Shown here in pieces: positions 9,401 through 18,908 of a stretch of DNA of 64,000 nt. This DNA comes from Sphingosinicellaceae bacterium (lineage in GTDB: Bacteria; Pseudomonadota; Alphaproteobacteria; Sphingomonadales; Sphingomonadaceae), in contig CP079108.1 in assembly GCA_019285715.1 (NCBI GenBank), forward strand, positions 4,045,001 to 4,109,000, in the 5' to 3' direction. The translations under genes were made by a program, and so were the position numbers. The notes under the pieces were generated by a model. The model was not told the DNA's origin. It saw only the letters and a program-made list of their open reading frames with translations, and made no database searches. Within the stretch, counting starts at the first letter, position 1. Each line of letters starts with the position of its first letter.

Positions 9401-9771
9401 GATCCAGCTCCCAAATTTCGCCTCCGGCCGACGGCCATCAGCGTTCAGCCCACCCCGAGACATTTCGTACCACCGATCGATGACAAATCCAGCGATCGCG
9501 CAGACTGTTGCCGTGCTGTTCGGTATGCGGCGGCGTCATGCCGCACTCGGCGCTAAGTCACAGTCCAGCCGCCCCCGGCGACAACGACCCACATGCAGCC
9601 ATTCGACTTCCCTGCGGAGCTCCCCAACTCTGGACGCTCATTTATGTGGGTGGATGACCAATTTCGGTAGGCGATGGTGTTCGGCCGAATGGCGCGAGGT
9701 GGTTGCGGTCCGGCAGCTATTGGGATTGATAGCAACGATAGCGGACTTCACGCGAACTCTTGGAGAAATGC
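9401..9771. other. Intergenic stretch, no gene seen
   Basis: The stretch separates the PEP-CTERM gene (minus) from a RidA gene (plus) and should hold both promoters. The frames across it have no family resemblance. No clear operator repeats were seen. Confidence 0.45.
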
Positions 9772-10152
9772 ATGACTCGGACCATTATCGCCACCCTCGC
9801 GGCGCCCAAGGCACCTCCGTCCTACAGTCAGGCCGTGAAAGTCGCCGGGCATGTCTTCGTATCGGGAACTGCGCCGGTCGATCCGGATACCGGCCAGCTG
9901 GTCGAGGGGCCGGTTCAAATCCAAGTCGCCCAGTGCTTGCGTAACATCGCTGCCATTCTCGAAGCGGCCGGGAGCAGCCTGCAGAAAGCCGTAAGTGCCA
10001 CGTTGATCGTGGCCGACGAGGACGACTTCGCCGCTGCCAGTGAGGAATGGCTGAAGTGGTTCCCGACCGATCCGCCGGCGCGGCAAGGCGCGAAGTTGCC
10101 GGTTCGCATCCCCGGCTTGAAGATTTCGATTGCGATGATCGCCGAGGCTTGA
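9772..10152 (+). CDS. RidA/YER057c/UK114-family protein
   Basis: A 126-residue member of the Rid family; RidA proteins hydrolyse reactive enamine/imine intermediates from PLP enzymes. The pattern is clear: SYSQAVKVAGHVFVSGTAPV, then VAQCLRNIAAILEAAGSSL and the C-terminal PPARQGAKLPV. The Arg in PPAR corresponds to the conserved carboxylate-binding arginine, so deaminase activity is plausible. The ATG at 9772 follows GGAGA; an in-frame TTG at 9760 is possible but less likely. It is a single gene with no obvious operon partner. Confidence 0.9.
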   Translation: MTRTIIATLAAPKAPPSYSQAVKVAGHVFVSGTAPVDPDTGQLVEGPVQIQVAQCLRNIAAILEAAGSSLQKAVSATLIVADEDDFAAASEEWLKWFPTDPPARQGAKLPVRIPGLKISIAMIAEA

Positions 10153-10204
10153 GTTGATGCGAGCCTTGCCCGATCATGACCTTTGAGCACCGAATAACCG
10201 GGCC

Positions 10205-10486
10205 TTACGACGGCGCAGGGCGACGTGAGTTTGCGCCAGCAGTCTTCCTCTTCCCTTCGATTAGAACAGCCTGCTGCCATCGGCTCGGCGCCTTGTCGGC
10301 TCGGTGGATGCAACCCGCCCAGCAGCACGGTCGCTTCTTTCCTCCCGGTAGTTCGTCACGGGTGCGTGCGATGCGCCGCCGGCGGGTTAATGCCTGCTTG
10401 GCGTCATCGACCCAGCAGACGAACTCGTTGCGGCCGAGAGGAGTCAGGTGTTCCCAAAGGGCTAATACGCTCGGATCCGGACGCAT
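10205..10486 (-). CDS. Short YdeI/OmpD-associated-like protein
   Basis: A 93-residue frame whose first 60 residues resemble the C-terminal part of YdeI/OmpD-associated (OmdA) proteins: a Leu-Trp-x-x-Leu-Thr-Pro-x-x-Arg-Asn-Glu core, then WVDDAKQALTRRRRIARTRD and a KRPCCWAGCIHR end. In-frame codons upstream of the ATG continue for 17 residues to a stop without another start, so the protein either starts here or is the remnant of a longer one. Residues after the CCWAGC segment look unrelated to the family. No clear ribosome site was seen. Confidence 0.5.
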   Translation of the reverse strand: MRPDPSVLALWEHLTPLGRNEFVCWVDDAKQALTRRRRIARTRDELPGGKKRPCCWAGCIHRADKAPSRWQQAVLIEGKRKTAGANSRRPAPS

Positions 10487-10869
10487 CGCGACCTGGAGGT
10501 CTTCCCGGGCTCGTGCGCTGTGCCATGAAGAAAAGCGTTAGCCACAAGACCTCAGCCCGTTCGCTGGAACCGGGTCGCTACTGCCGTTTGCGCGTCGGCT
10601 CAAGCATGATCTCCGCACCACCGAATGTCCACGGCGGGGCGGCTCGTGCCATGGCAGTGAGGACCGGTTGAACCCACCCCCAAAAGCAGACATTCACTGT
10701 TGGTTTGCCGATCCCTGATAAAGGACGTTTGTTCAGGTGATGCCTTCATCATAAAACCAGCCGTGGTTCGGATCCGCTCAGCCATCGGCGACGGACGCTA
10801 CGCTCATAGCGCCGATCACCTCGCATTCGCCTTTGCGTCATAAGCAGCGCGGATTAGACCGGCGCGGCG
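10487..10869. other. Intergenic stretch, no gene seen
   Basis: About 380 nt upstream of the AraC gene. A 61-codon minus-strand frame covers part of it but resembles nothing I recognise and has no ribosome site. Confidence 0.4.
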
Positions 10870-11787
10870 ATGGAGCGCGCACTTGATCAAATAGATTTCG
10901 AACGGCCGCCCTTCGTTGTGCCGGGAAGGCTGGAGGCGGAGAGCTACGTTCAACCATCGCCATCCTTCGGCGGCGTGTCCGCTGGCTTCTACCGCAATGC
11001 CGGATCGCCTATCGAAATCAGCGATGAGTGGGATCCGGTGCCTGTCTACCAGATCCCCGTCCTGTTGCGGGGAACGCCCTCCCACAACGCTTGGCGCGAC
11101 GGCCGACACGTCGTCCTGCCGTCACTATCGGCCGGAACAGTGACCTGCTTCGACATGCGTGATCAGTGGCGGGTGGAGCTCTGGTATCCATTCGAAAGCT
11201 TGCATTTCTACATTCCGCAGCAGGCTTTTGATGAGTTCACCGACGAGCTGAGGCAGCCGAGGATCGGATCGCTGACGTGCTCGCCGACTGACCAGGTTGT
11301 CGATCCGACCATCCACCACCTGGCATTGGCCCTGGCGAGCCTGATGGACCGGCCGTCCGCCCCGCCGAGCCTCCTGACCGACCAGATCCTTTCCTCGGTA
11401 CAGATCCATCTCGCCTGCACCTACGGCGGCATCGCACCTCCGGTAAAGGCGACAGGAAGGCTCTCCGAGCAGCAGATCGGACTGGTTCGTGGGTTATTGC
11501 TCGACGATCTGCAGAGAGACGTCCGTCTCAGCGATCTTGCCAGCGCCTGCAATCTTTCACTGTCCGAATTTCGAAGGTCCTTCAAAGGCGCCTTCGGGCG
11601 CCCCCCGCATCAATGGCGTCTGGCCCAAAAGGTCGAGCGAGCTCATCGACTGCTCGATCGAACGAACTGCTCTCTTGCCGAGATCGCAGCGCTGTGCGGC
11701 TTTGCGGATCAGAGCCACCTCACCCGATCGTTTGCTCGAATGATTGGCGTGCCTCCTGGCGCCTATCGTCGAGCCCGGCGAAGCTAA
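10870..11787 (+). CDS. AraC-family transcriptional regulator
   Basis: A 305-residue regulator with a poorly conserved N-terminal sensing region and a C-terminal double helix-turn-helix (about 205-300). The first HTH includes VRLSDLASACNLSLSEFRRS, the second SLAEIAALCGFADQSHLTRS followed by FARMIGVPPGAYRR, the classic AraC ending. It differs in its N-terminal half from the two later AraC genes at 22533 and 28924. The next gene downstream on the same strand is an alpha/beta hydrolase 174 nt away, a possible target. Confidence 0.9.
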   Translation: MERALDQIDFERPPFVVPGRLEAESYVQPSPSFGGVSAGFYRNAGSPIEISDEWDPVPVYQIPVLLRGTPSHNAWRDGRHVVLPSLSAGTVTCFDMRDQWRVELWYPFESLHFYIPQQAFDEFTDELRQPRIGSLTCSPTDQVVDPTIHHLALALASLMDRPSAPPSLLTDQILSSVQIHLACTYGGIAPPVKATGRLSEQQIGLVRGLLLDDLQRDVRLSDLASACNLSLSEFRRSFKGAFGRPPHQWRLAQKVERAHRLLDRTNCSLAEIAALCGFADQSHLTRSFARMIGVPPGAYRRARRS

Positions 11788-11961
11788 ACCCACGCAAGCT
11801 GGCCGTCGCCAATCGTTCAAAATTTGGTGCGGAGCGTTCAAGACGATCACGGCTGGAGTCCGTAGGCTCAGCGGCAATTGAAATGATCGACTCAGCTGGC
11901 TTCATCGGGCACGCACCCCCTGTGTTCCGGCGAGGGCGGTACTTCACCGAGGGGCATCGAC

Positions 11962-12795
11962 ATGACGGACGTGACTACCACCGAAGACGGCACCAAGATC
12001 TTCTTCAAGGACTGGGGCCCAAAGGACGCGCAGACCGTCTTCTTCCATCATGGCTGGCCGCTCAGCGCAGACGACTGGGATGCGCAGATGATGTTCTTCC
12101 TGCAGCACGGCTACCGCGTTATCGCGCATGATCGGCGCGGGCACGGACGCTCGACCCAAACGGCGGCTGGCCACGAGATGGATACCTATGCCACCGATGT
12201 TGCGGCAGTCACCGATGCGCTCGACCTCAGGGGCGCAATCCACGTCGGCCACTCGACGGGTGGCGGCGAGGTCACGCGCTACGTCGCGCGCGCCCAGCCC
12301 GGCCGGGTATCAAAGGCGGTGCTGATCAGCGCGGTCGGCCCAATCATGGTCCGGTCTGACAAGAATCCGGGCGGCCTGCCCATTGAGGTATTCGACGGTT
12401 TCCGCGCATCGTATCTTGCCAATCGCGCTCAATTTTTCGTCGACGTGCCAGCGGGACCCTTCTATGGCTTCAACCGGACAGGCGCCAAGGTAAGCCAAGG
12501 TATCATTCAGAATTGGTGGCGGCAGGGTATGATGGGCGGTGCGAACGCGCACTACGAGTGCATCAAGGCGTTTTCCGAGACCGATTTTACCGAGGATCTG
12601 AAGAATATCCAGGTGCCGGTGCTGGTGTTGCACGGCACTGACGACCAGATCGTCCCCTGCGCCGATGCCGGCCCGCTGGAAGCCAAGCTTTTGCAGAATG
12701 GGACTCTTAAGACCTACGACGGCTTGCCGCACGGCATGTGCACCACCCACGCCGACATCATCAACGCTGACCTCCTAGCCTTTATTGAAGGCTAG
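11962..12795 (+). CDS. Alpha/beta hydrolase (non-heme chloroperoxidase/arylesterase type)
   Basis: A 277-residue hydrolase close to the bacterial cofactor-free haloperoxidase/esterase group. Visible are the oxyanion loop HHGWPLSADDWDAQ, the nucleophile elbow GHSTGGGEVTRYVAR (Ser nucleophile), the acid in VLVLHGTDDQIVPCADAG, and the catalytic His in GLPHGMCTTHAD. These enzymes act as esterases and can form peracids from acetate and hydrogen peroxide. The ATG follows a GAGGGG ribosome site. It may be controlled by the upstream AraC gene. Physiological substrate unknown. Confidence 0.9.
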   Translation: MTDVTTTEDGTKIFFKDWGPKDAQTVFFHHGWPLSADDWDAQMMFFLQHGYRVIAHDRRGHGRSTQTAAGHEMDTYATDVAAVTDALDLRGAIHVGHSTGGGEVTRYVARAQPGRVSKAVLISAVGPIMVRSDKNPGGLPIEVFDGFRASYLANRAQFFVDVPAGPFYGFNRTGAKVSQGIIQNWWRQGMMGGANAHYECIKAFSETDFTEDLKNIQVPVLVLHGTDDQIVPCADAGPLEAKLLQNGTLKTYDGLPHGMCTTHADIINADLLAFIEG

Positions 12796-12911
12796 TCGAC
12801 TGATCTAGCCGCTGCTGGTATGGCCGTCGCCGACGCGATCCTCGCCAAATGCCGGATGATCACGGCGCACTGAGCCCGAGCGTCTGCCGGCGACTGGGAC
12901 AAGGATAAAAC

Positions 12912-14345
12912 ATGGTGGTTGGCGCAACGTTTATTCCTGCCGTGTTGCTGGCAGCGACGCTCATCGGCGTCGTCGCAATACGATCGCGGCCAGCGCCCCT
13001 TAAGCTCGCTGTCGAACTCGCTCTTGTCGCCTTGATCGCTGGTCTCTTAATCAGTCGTGGCCTGACCCCGCTGCCGACCAGTATTCAACTAGCGCGGCTA
13101 AACGATGGCCCGCTGCTCAGGGCGCTCGCCGTCGTCTGGTGGCTGATCGCTGGCCGGATGGTCGCGACGTTAGCGGTTCTGGGTCTCGGCCGTGATGCTC
13201 GGTCGAAGCAGGCCCGGCTGTTCTCCGACCTGCTAGCGGGTGCGATTTACCTGACGTCGATCCTGATCATTCTCAATTCGGTACTTGGCTTGCCGATCAA
13301 TGGCGTGCTGGCCACGTCCGGGGTTATCGCCATCGTCCTCGGCTTGGCGCTGCAGAACACACTTGCCGACGTCTTCTCAGGAATCGCCGTCGGGCTCGAA
13401 CAACCCTTTCATGTCGGTGACCGGGTCTCCATCGCCGACCATGTCGAAGGCGTCGTCGTGGAGATGAACTGGCGGTCAATCCGCATTCAGACCGATGGCG
13501 AAGATGTCGCGACAATCCCTAACAGCATCGTCGCCCGCAGCCAGATCATCAATCGAAGTGTGCCGACCGAGCGCCGGGCGGCGACACTCGACATTCCAAC
13601 TCTGTCGACAGCCCCGTCAGAGCAACTGATCGGCCTGATCCAACAAGCGACCTTGCTGTGCGAGAACCTGCTTCCGGTGCCAGCGCCGAGCGTCTCGCTG
13701 AAGTATGTCGGCACCCGCACAGCGACGATCAGCGTCGGGTACTTCGTTGCGTCGACCGGCGTGATGACCGCCGCCAAGAGCGAGTTGCTCCGCCAAGTCC
13801 GCCGCCTGTTCCAACACGCGGGCATCGACGACGGCCAGCCACCCTCCCGCGTGAACTTGCTGGCGAGCCTCGTCCTGTTCGATTCACTGGATGAAGACCA
13901 GATTACCCGGTTGGCGGCCGGCATGACATTGCGTCGCCTGCAGCCTGGCGAAATACTGTTCGCGCAAGGGAGCGTCGGCGGGTCACTTTACATTATCCAG
14001 TCGGGCATCTTGGAGATCCGCCGTCGAAGCGGCGATGGACGCGACGTCAGCCTCGGCAAGATCGGTCCTGGCGAATATCTCGGCGAGATCAGCATGATGA
14101 GTGGCGAACCCCGCGCAATTACCACAGCTGCGATCACTGAAGGAAGCGCGTTCGAGTTGCCCAAGGCTGCATTGGCAACGCTGCTGCACGACAACCGGCA
14201 ATTGAGCGCCGCGCTCGAGCGATCGGTTCAGCGCGGCTTGGAGATACTCGAGCGCGACCATGCGGCGCGCAGTTGCGAGCCGCTCGATCAGAATGGCAAG
14301 CTGCTGGAGCGCATCCGGAGTTTCCTCGGTTTTCAACGTCCGTGA
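12912..14345 (+). CDS. MscS-type mechanosensitive channel with C-terminal cyclic-nucleotide-binding domain
   Basis: A 477-residue inner-membrane protein. Residues 1-125 hold four hydrophobic segments. The pore helix and MscS beta-domain follow: GVIAIVLGLALQNTLADVFS at about 137-156, then PFHVGDRVSIADHVEGVVVE and a WRSIRIQTDGEDVATIPNS segment. From about residue 325 a Crp-type cyclic-nucleotide-binding domain begins (FDSLDEDQITRLAAGM). Its phosphate-binding cassette GEYLGEISMMSGEPRAITTA has the Gly-Glu and Arg residues expected for ligand binding. Such bCNG/MscS fusions may be gated by cyclic nucleotide, tension or both. It appears to be transcribed alone. Confidence 0.92.
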   Translation: MVVGATFIPAVLLAATLIGVVAIRSRPAPLKLAVELALVALIAGLLISRGLTPLPTSIQLARLNDGPLLRALAVVWWLIAGRMVATLAVLGLGRDARSKQARLFSDLLAGAIYLTSILIILNSVLGLPINGVLATSGVIAIVLGLALQNTLADVFSGIAVGLEQPFHVGDRVSIADHVEGVVVEMNWRSIRIQTDGEDVATIPNSIVARSQIINRSVPTERRAATLDIPTLSTAPSEQLIGLIQQATLLCENLLPVPAPSVSLKYVGTRTATISVGYFVASTGVMTAAKSELLRQVRRLFQHAGIDDGQPPSRVNLLASLVLFDSLDEDQITRLAAGMTLRRLQPGEILFAQGSVGGSLYIIQSGILEIRRRSGDGRDVSLGKIGPGEYLGEISMMSGEPRAITTAAITEGSAFELPKAALATLLHDNRQLSAALERSVQRGLEILERDHAARSCEPLDQNGKLLERIRSFLGFQRP

Positions 14346-14611
14346 ATCGACGCGTCTGAAGGCGCGAAGGCCGTGAGCTCCGTAAAGACTCGGCGACTCC
14401 CGCCGCCCAATCCCCTGTAGCGAGGACCCATACCCGGACGTTCGCGGAATCTCTGGGGCGTCCGGAATACGGTCGTTCGTTCATGCGGTCGATTGACCGA
14501 CGGCTAGCTGACCCCGTGCTAACGCTCCGAATAAGCGATAGCAAAGATTAGGCTGGCCCCGGTGTCCGAACGCTAGAGGTACCATCTCAGGCCCCCGTTT
14601 TTGCGGCTCGG
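14346..14611. other. Intergenic stretch, no gene seen
   Basis: Non-coding DNA between the channel gene and the PEP-CTERM remnant. No hairpin with a T-run and no gene-like frame was found. Confidence 0.4.
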
Positions 14612-14727
14612 TCAGGCCGCCTGAGCGAAGCGACGGCGGCGGCGTCACAGGATGACGCTCGTCAGGCCAAAGCCCGCGATCATCATGAGCCAGCTCGGTG
14701 CCGGTCATCGGAGGCTGGCTCGGGTAC
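14612..14727 (-). pseudogene. Decayed PEP-CTERM tail
   Basis: Read on the minus strand the segment gives Val-Pro-Glu-Pro-Ala-Ser, then an unrelated stretch of about 17 nt, then WLMMIAGFGLTSVIL, an in-frame TGA, and RRRRRFAQAA before a final TGA. This is the order of a PEP-CTERM signal, interrupted by a short insertion and by a stop between helix and basic tail. No body of the protein remains upstream. It lies just before the alkaline phosphatase gene on the other strand, which carries an intact signal of the same kind. Confidence 0.7.
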
Positions 14728-14856
14728 TGCTGCTTAGAACCAGCGGGCCGTCTTACCGCCGAACGGGCGCGCAACGTCACAGGGCTGCAACATCGCTGAA
14801 ATTTGCTCGTCAAATCGGCTGCCTAGCTTTTCGCTGTGACACACAGGAGGCACCTC

Positions 14857-16431
14857 ATGAAGCTCAAGCTAGGTTTGCTCGCTGCATCGATGATGGCGAT
14901 GCCGGCAATGGCCGCGCAGCCGATCGCGGGCGTCAAGAACATCATCGTCCTGCTCAATGACGGCGCGGGCTACACGGTCTACGATGCAGCCCGGGATTTT
15001 GCCCGCAAGCCGCTGGTTGTCGACGGGGCGGGCTGGAAGAGCATCGGCGTGTCGACCTATTCGCTGCGTCACGACAGCCCTGCCAACAATCAGCCGGGCT
15101 CGCTGACACAAGAGCCCGACGTCGTCTATAACTCGGCGAAGTACTGGGACACGACCCCGGTCGCCGGCAACTCGACCGTGCCCGGCTATACGGCCTATCC
15201 GGCAGGGTTCGCAGGCTATGAATACAGCCGCTACGCGCACCCGGACTCTGCGCCGACGGCCTCGGCCCTCGCGAACGGCAACAAGAGCTACAACAACGCG
15301 ATCAACGTCAACGGCGCCGGCGATCCGCTGATGACTTCGGCGCAAGCCGCGCACGCCGCGGGCAAGGCCACCGGGGTGGTCTCGACGGTCGAGTTCGCCG
15401 ATGCGACCCCCGCCGCGTTTGGCGGCGCTCACAACATCGCCCGCGCCAACCACTTCGCGATCGCCGATGAGATGTTCTCCGCCGGAACGCTCGATGTTAT
15501 CGGCGGCACCGGCAATCCAGACTTCGACAACAATGGAATGGCCCGGCCGGCCGCGTATAATTGGGTCAGTCCGGCGTTGTGGAACGACCTCAAGAACGGC
15601 ACTAATCTGTCCGGCAAGAACGCGCAGAACTGGACGCTGGTGCAGACCAAGGCCGGCATCCAGGCCTATGCCAACGGCACCGTAGTCCCGCCTGAAAAGC
15701 TGGCGATGATCATGCAGGCAGACAACAGCACGCAGGCCAATCGCAGCGACGCGCCCGGCACCGACGTCGCGACCTATGTGCCGTTTACGACGCCGTTCCT
15801 GACCAATACGCCAACCCAAAGCGACCTGACCCTGGCCGCTCTCAACCGGCTTGGTCAAAATACCAACGGTTTCTACCTGATGTCGGAAGGCGGCGCGATC
15901 GACCGGGCCGAGCACGCCAACAATTTCGGCCGCACGATCGAGGAAACCCTCGCCTCCAACGACAACGTGCAGTCGGTGGTCGACTGGGTGAACCGCAGCG
16001 ATACCGACGCGACCTGGGACAATACTCTGCTCATCGTGACCGCCGATCACGACCATTTGCTCTACGGACCCGATGGCGCGACGGTCCCCTATCAAGGTCT
16101 GGTCGACAATGGCGCCGGCAACCTGCCAGGCTACTCGTGGTTCGGTCCGAACCACGGCAACGGATTGGTGCCGCTCTTCGCCTACGGTCGGGGCTCGGAC
16201 GAGATCGCCGCACTGGCGACGATGTTCGACAGCTACACCGACGCGCAGGGCCGAGTTTTCGGGCACGGTGCGTACACCGACCAGACTGCGATCGGTCAGG
16301 TGCTGTTGGCAACCGCGGGTGCTGTTCCTGAACCGGCAAGCTGGGCTTTGATGATCGTCGGTTTCGGCATTGTCGGCTCGACGATGCGCTACCGGGCGAG
16401 GACGGCCTCGCTGTCGCGAAAGCCGGTCTGA
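14857..16431 (+). CDS. Secreted alkaline phosphatase with PEP-CTERM signal
   Basis: A 524-residue phosphomonoesterase of the alkaline phosphatase superfamily. A signal peptide (cleavage after about AMA, residue 19) precedes the enzyme. Superfamily features are DGAG near residue 35 (metal), HPDSAPTASALANG with the probable nucleophile Ser131, SEGGAIDRAEHANNF and TADHDH (zinc ligands), and GPNHGNGLVPLFAYG. The tail VPEPASWALMIVGFGIVGST plus RYRAR is a PEP-CTERM sorting signal. The ATG at 14857 follows CAGGAGG; an upstream in-frame start at 14836 would put charged residues before the signal peptide. It probably releases phosphate from organic esters at or outside the outer membrane. Confidence 0.9.
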   Translation: MKLKLGLLAASMMAMPAMAAQPIAGVKNIIVLLNDGAGYTVYDAARDFARKPLVVDGAGWKSIGVSTYSLRHDSPANNQPGSLTQEPDVVYNSAKYWDTTPVAGNSTVPGYTAYPAGFAGYEYSRYAHPDSAPTASALANGNKSYNNAINVNGAGDPLMTSAQAAHAAGKATGVVSTVEFADATPAAFGGAHNIARANHFAIADEMFSAGTLDVIGGTGNPDFDNNGMARPAAYNWVSPALWNDLKNGTNLSGKNAQNWTLVQTKAGIQAYANGTVVPPEKLAMIMQADNSTQANRSDAPGTDVATYVPFTTPFLTNTPTQSDLTLAALNRLGQNTNGFYLMSEGGAIDRAEHANNFGRTIEETLASNDNVQSVVDWVNRSDTDATWDNTLLIVTADHDHLLYGPDGATVPYQGLVDNGAGNLPGYSWFGPNHGNGLVPLFAYGRGSDEIAALATMFDSYTDAQGRVFGHGAYTDQTAIGQVLLATAGAVPEPASWALMIVGFGIVGSTMRYRARTASLSRKPV

Positions 16432-17178
16432 TCACTACAGCAGGGTGCTTGGTAATGATAAGTCGGGGTAAGCTATCTAGGCCGAGAAGATGGCCGGGGC
16501 TCACGACGGCGTCCCCCGCGCCCCGTAAATCCCGTCGCTACCACTTCTAGCGGCGATCCGCTGCACGTGACTTGTCGGCTGCGAAGTGCGCTTAAAGCTA
16601 CCTGAACGAGCGTCCACTTACGCTGCTTGAGCGCCTCAAAGCAGCCGTGCCTCTATCCACCAGGCTGTGTAAAGCGCTGGTGTGTAATCGCCTCGGCAGC
16701 GTCAATGAGAGCCGCTGGCGTTTTATTCGGGAACCTAACGGTTGCAACCAGTTGTTCTGTCTGCCGGTGAGGCGCGGGCCTGGTCGGCTAAAACCTTCAC
16801 GCCGCCGACGATACCGGAAGCCGTTTCATCGTACAGACGAGGTCTTGTACTCAATCACGATCGCACGTCCTCGGCCAATTTGGGTCATCAGGCCGCGAGG
16901 CGACAACCACCAACGCGCTTACCGTGCTTGTGGAACTCGGCTACATTTCGGAACCTAAGGTGTTCGCCTTCGAGGCAGCCGGCATAGTACCGTCCTGCCC
17001 GAACCGCTTACGTCTGATGGGTCGAGCCTTTCATGAAGTCCATGCGGTGGGCAGTATAAACCAGTTAAGCAGGAAACAGGCTGGCGCCGACTAGAATGCC
17101 AAGAGATGGTCGGGCGGTCCGTGGGGCAGAGCGTGCGGGATCGGGCTGAATGGGCTGAGTCCACGACAAGGGGCGCGC
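16432..17178. other. Long intergenic stretch without a recognised gene
   Basis: About 750 nt. Frames of 80-100 codons occur on both strands but have no ribosome site and no family resemblance, and base composition by codon position looks mixed. It may be decayed coding DNA of unknown origin. The RidA promoter should lie near the right end. Confidence 0.45.
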
Positions 17179-17586
17179 ATGCGACAGGTTGTAACCGTAC
17201 CAGACCCCTACGAGCCCTTCGCAATATCGCAAGGAATCTGCTCCGACACCCTCGTCTTTATTTCCGGGCAGGCAGGGTACGACGATGCGGGGCTAATAGT
17301 CGAGGGAGGCTTCGTTGCTCAAGGTGAGCAGGCATTCGCAAATTTGGACCGTGCCTTGAGGGCTGCCAACTCCAGTCTGGATAATGTGTTGAAAGTCACG
17401 ATTTTCATCACGGACATGGACCATTTCGAAGCGGTCGTCGCTCTGCGACGCAAGTTCTTCTCGCCGCCGTATCCGGCTGACAGCCTTGTCGGCGTGAAAG
17501 CGTTGTACCGGCCGGAGGCGTTGTTCGAGATCGAGGCGGTTGCCGCCACTCGATCCGGTGCGAGCGCCTCGCCACCGGCCGCATAG
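17179..17586 (+). CDS. RidA-family protein lacking the usual arginine
   Basis: A 135-residue Rid-family protein: FAISQGICSDTLVFISGQAG, FANLDRALRAANSSLDNVLK and FITDMDHFEAVVALRRKFF are typical. At the place of the substrate-binding Arg (Pro-Ala-Arg in RidA) it has YPADSLVGVKAL, so Asp replaces Arg. Rid subfamilies without that arginine generally lack imine deaminase activity, so a different ligand or role is likely. The next gene, corA, starts 80 nt downstream on the same strand. Confidence 0.87.
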   Translation: MRQVVTVPDPYEPFAISQGICSDTLVFISGQAGYDDAGLIVEGGFVAQGEQAFANLDRALRAANSSLDNVLKVTIFITDMDHFEAVVALRRKFFSPPYPADSLVGVKALYRPEALFEIEAVAATRSGASASPPAA

Positions 17587-17666
17587 CGTCGCATTCCCGA
17601 TCCAGATTGCGATCCTGCGGAGGCGTCCGATCCTCGAGTGGCGGCTTTTCCGGACGGAGTAGTCCC

Positions 17667-18635
17667 ATGTCGATCGTCTCAGCCTATGTCTACCGCGAAG
17701 GTGAGCGAAAACGCCAGATCCAGCCGAGCGAGATGTTCGACTGCCCGGATGACCGTTCAGCATTCGTCTGGATCGATGCAGTTAATCCTACAGTCGAGGA
17801 GATGGAAACCCTTGCGTGTCAGTACGGACTTCACCCACTGGCGATCGGCTACGCACTCGAACCTCACCAATCACCAAAGCTCAACGTCTACGCCGATCAG
17901 CTTTTCCTGATCGCATGCACCGCTGATCGTGATCCAGGCGGAATCGTTTACGGTGAAACGGCTGTCTTCGTCGGTCGGAGTCACGTCATCACGGTCCGCC
18001 TGGGGGCTCTCAAGAGCCAAAGCACGCTACGCGAGGAACTAGAGGCCGCGCCGCCGCTGCTTATCCACGGCGTTGACTACGTCCTGCATGCCATTCTGGA
18101 CTTCATCGTCGGTAGCTACCTTCCCTTGATCGCGGGACTGGAAGAGGAGGTGATCGCGATGGAGCAACGGACGCTCGAAAGCTCGTTGCATCGGCACGAC
18201 GTCCGCTGGATATTCGATCTGCGCCATGACCTTACGCGACTTGCGCGCATGCTTCGTGCTATGGGCGAGATAACAAGCAAACTGGTCGGCTTGGATCTAC
18301 CTTGTCTCGACGCGACAGTGAAACCATACTTCGCTGATGTGGCCGACCACATCCGCCATATAACCACGAGCGTTGAAGGGCTACGCGAAGTCCTGACTTC
18401 CGTATTCGAAATCAGCAACCTGCTCGAGCAGCAGAGGACGGGAACTATCACTCGGCAGCTGGCGGCCTGGGCCGCGATACTGGCGGTTCCCACCGCGGTC
18501 GCAGGGATCTACGGCATGAATTTCGAGTACATGCCGGAACTGAAGACCCACTACGGCTACTTCGTGGTCCTCGCCTTAATTTTGACCGCTTGTATAATCC
18601 TCTATGTCCGCTTCAAACGTGCAATGTGGTTGTGA
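17667..18635 (+). CDS. corA: CorA-family magnesium/divalent cation transporter
   Basis: A 322-residue inner-membrane channel. The long soluble N-terminal domain ends in two C-terminal helices; the first ends with the family signature YGMNF, and the second is FVVLALILTACIILYVRF, followed by a basic tail. The charged stalk EEEVIAMEQRTLESS is also characteristic. The start at 17667 gives the normal N-terminus (MSIVSAYVYREGER); a longer frame to 17607 lacks support. A decayed corA copy lies on the opposite strand at 25885-26172, where VNHVLHTILDLIVESYRPFI matches the VDYVLHAILDFIVGSYLPLI of this gene. Confidence 0.93.
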   Translation: MSIVSAYVYREGERKRQIQPSEMFDCPDDRSAFVWIDAVNPTVEEMETLACQYGLHPLAIGYALEPHQSPKLNVYADQLFLIACTADRDPGGIVYGETAVFVGRSHVITVRLGALKSQSTLREELEAAPPLLIHGVDYVLHAILDFIVGSYLPLIAGLEEEVIAMEQRTLESSLHRHDVRWIFDLRHDLTRLARMLRAMGEITSKLVGLDLPCLDATVKPYFADVADHIRHITTSVEGLREVLTSVFEISNLLEQQRTGTITRQLAAWAAILAVPTAVAGIYGMNFEYMPELKTHYGYFVVLALILTACIILYVRFKRAMWL

Positions 18636-18908
18636 TCCTTGGTCGGCCCATTCCGCGGAGTTTTCGAGAAGCGCAGAACCGTTGCCTCAATGATTGCGAC
18701 CAGGGTCGCATCCTGCAGACGAAGCGAAACGTGCTATTGCCGGCTTATATTGCGCTAAACCGGGTTGGCACGGTGCGGCCCGGGCGACTTTGTTCGAAGC
18801 TGTGGTCTATAACTTGTCGACATCAGCCCGAACATGGATCCCCTGATCGCCGCGCACTTGCGCCGTATCCGGTGTTGCATCGGGTCCGCGATAAGAGGCT
18901 CGGCAGCG

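Noticed and set aside
9108-9944. 278-codon plus-strand frame spanning the PEP-CTERM gene and the RidA start
   Set aside because: It is antisense to one real gene and out of frame with another, without any motif.
10600-10785. 61-codon minus-strand frame before the AraC gene
   Set aside because: No ribosome site and no family; probably chance in GC-rich DNA.
14869-16266. Open frame of 465 codons on the minus strand opposite the alkaline phosphatase
   Set aside because: It lies fully within a gene with signal peptide, catalytic motifs and sorting tail, and shows only repetitive Arg/Val/Gly sequence.
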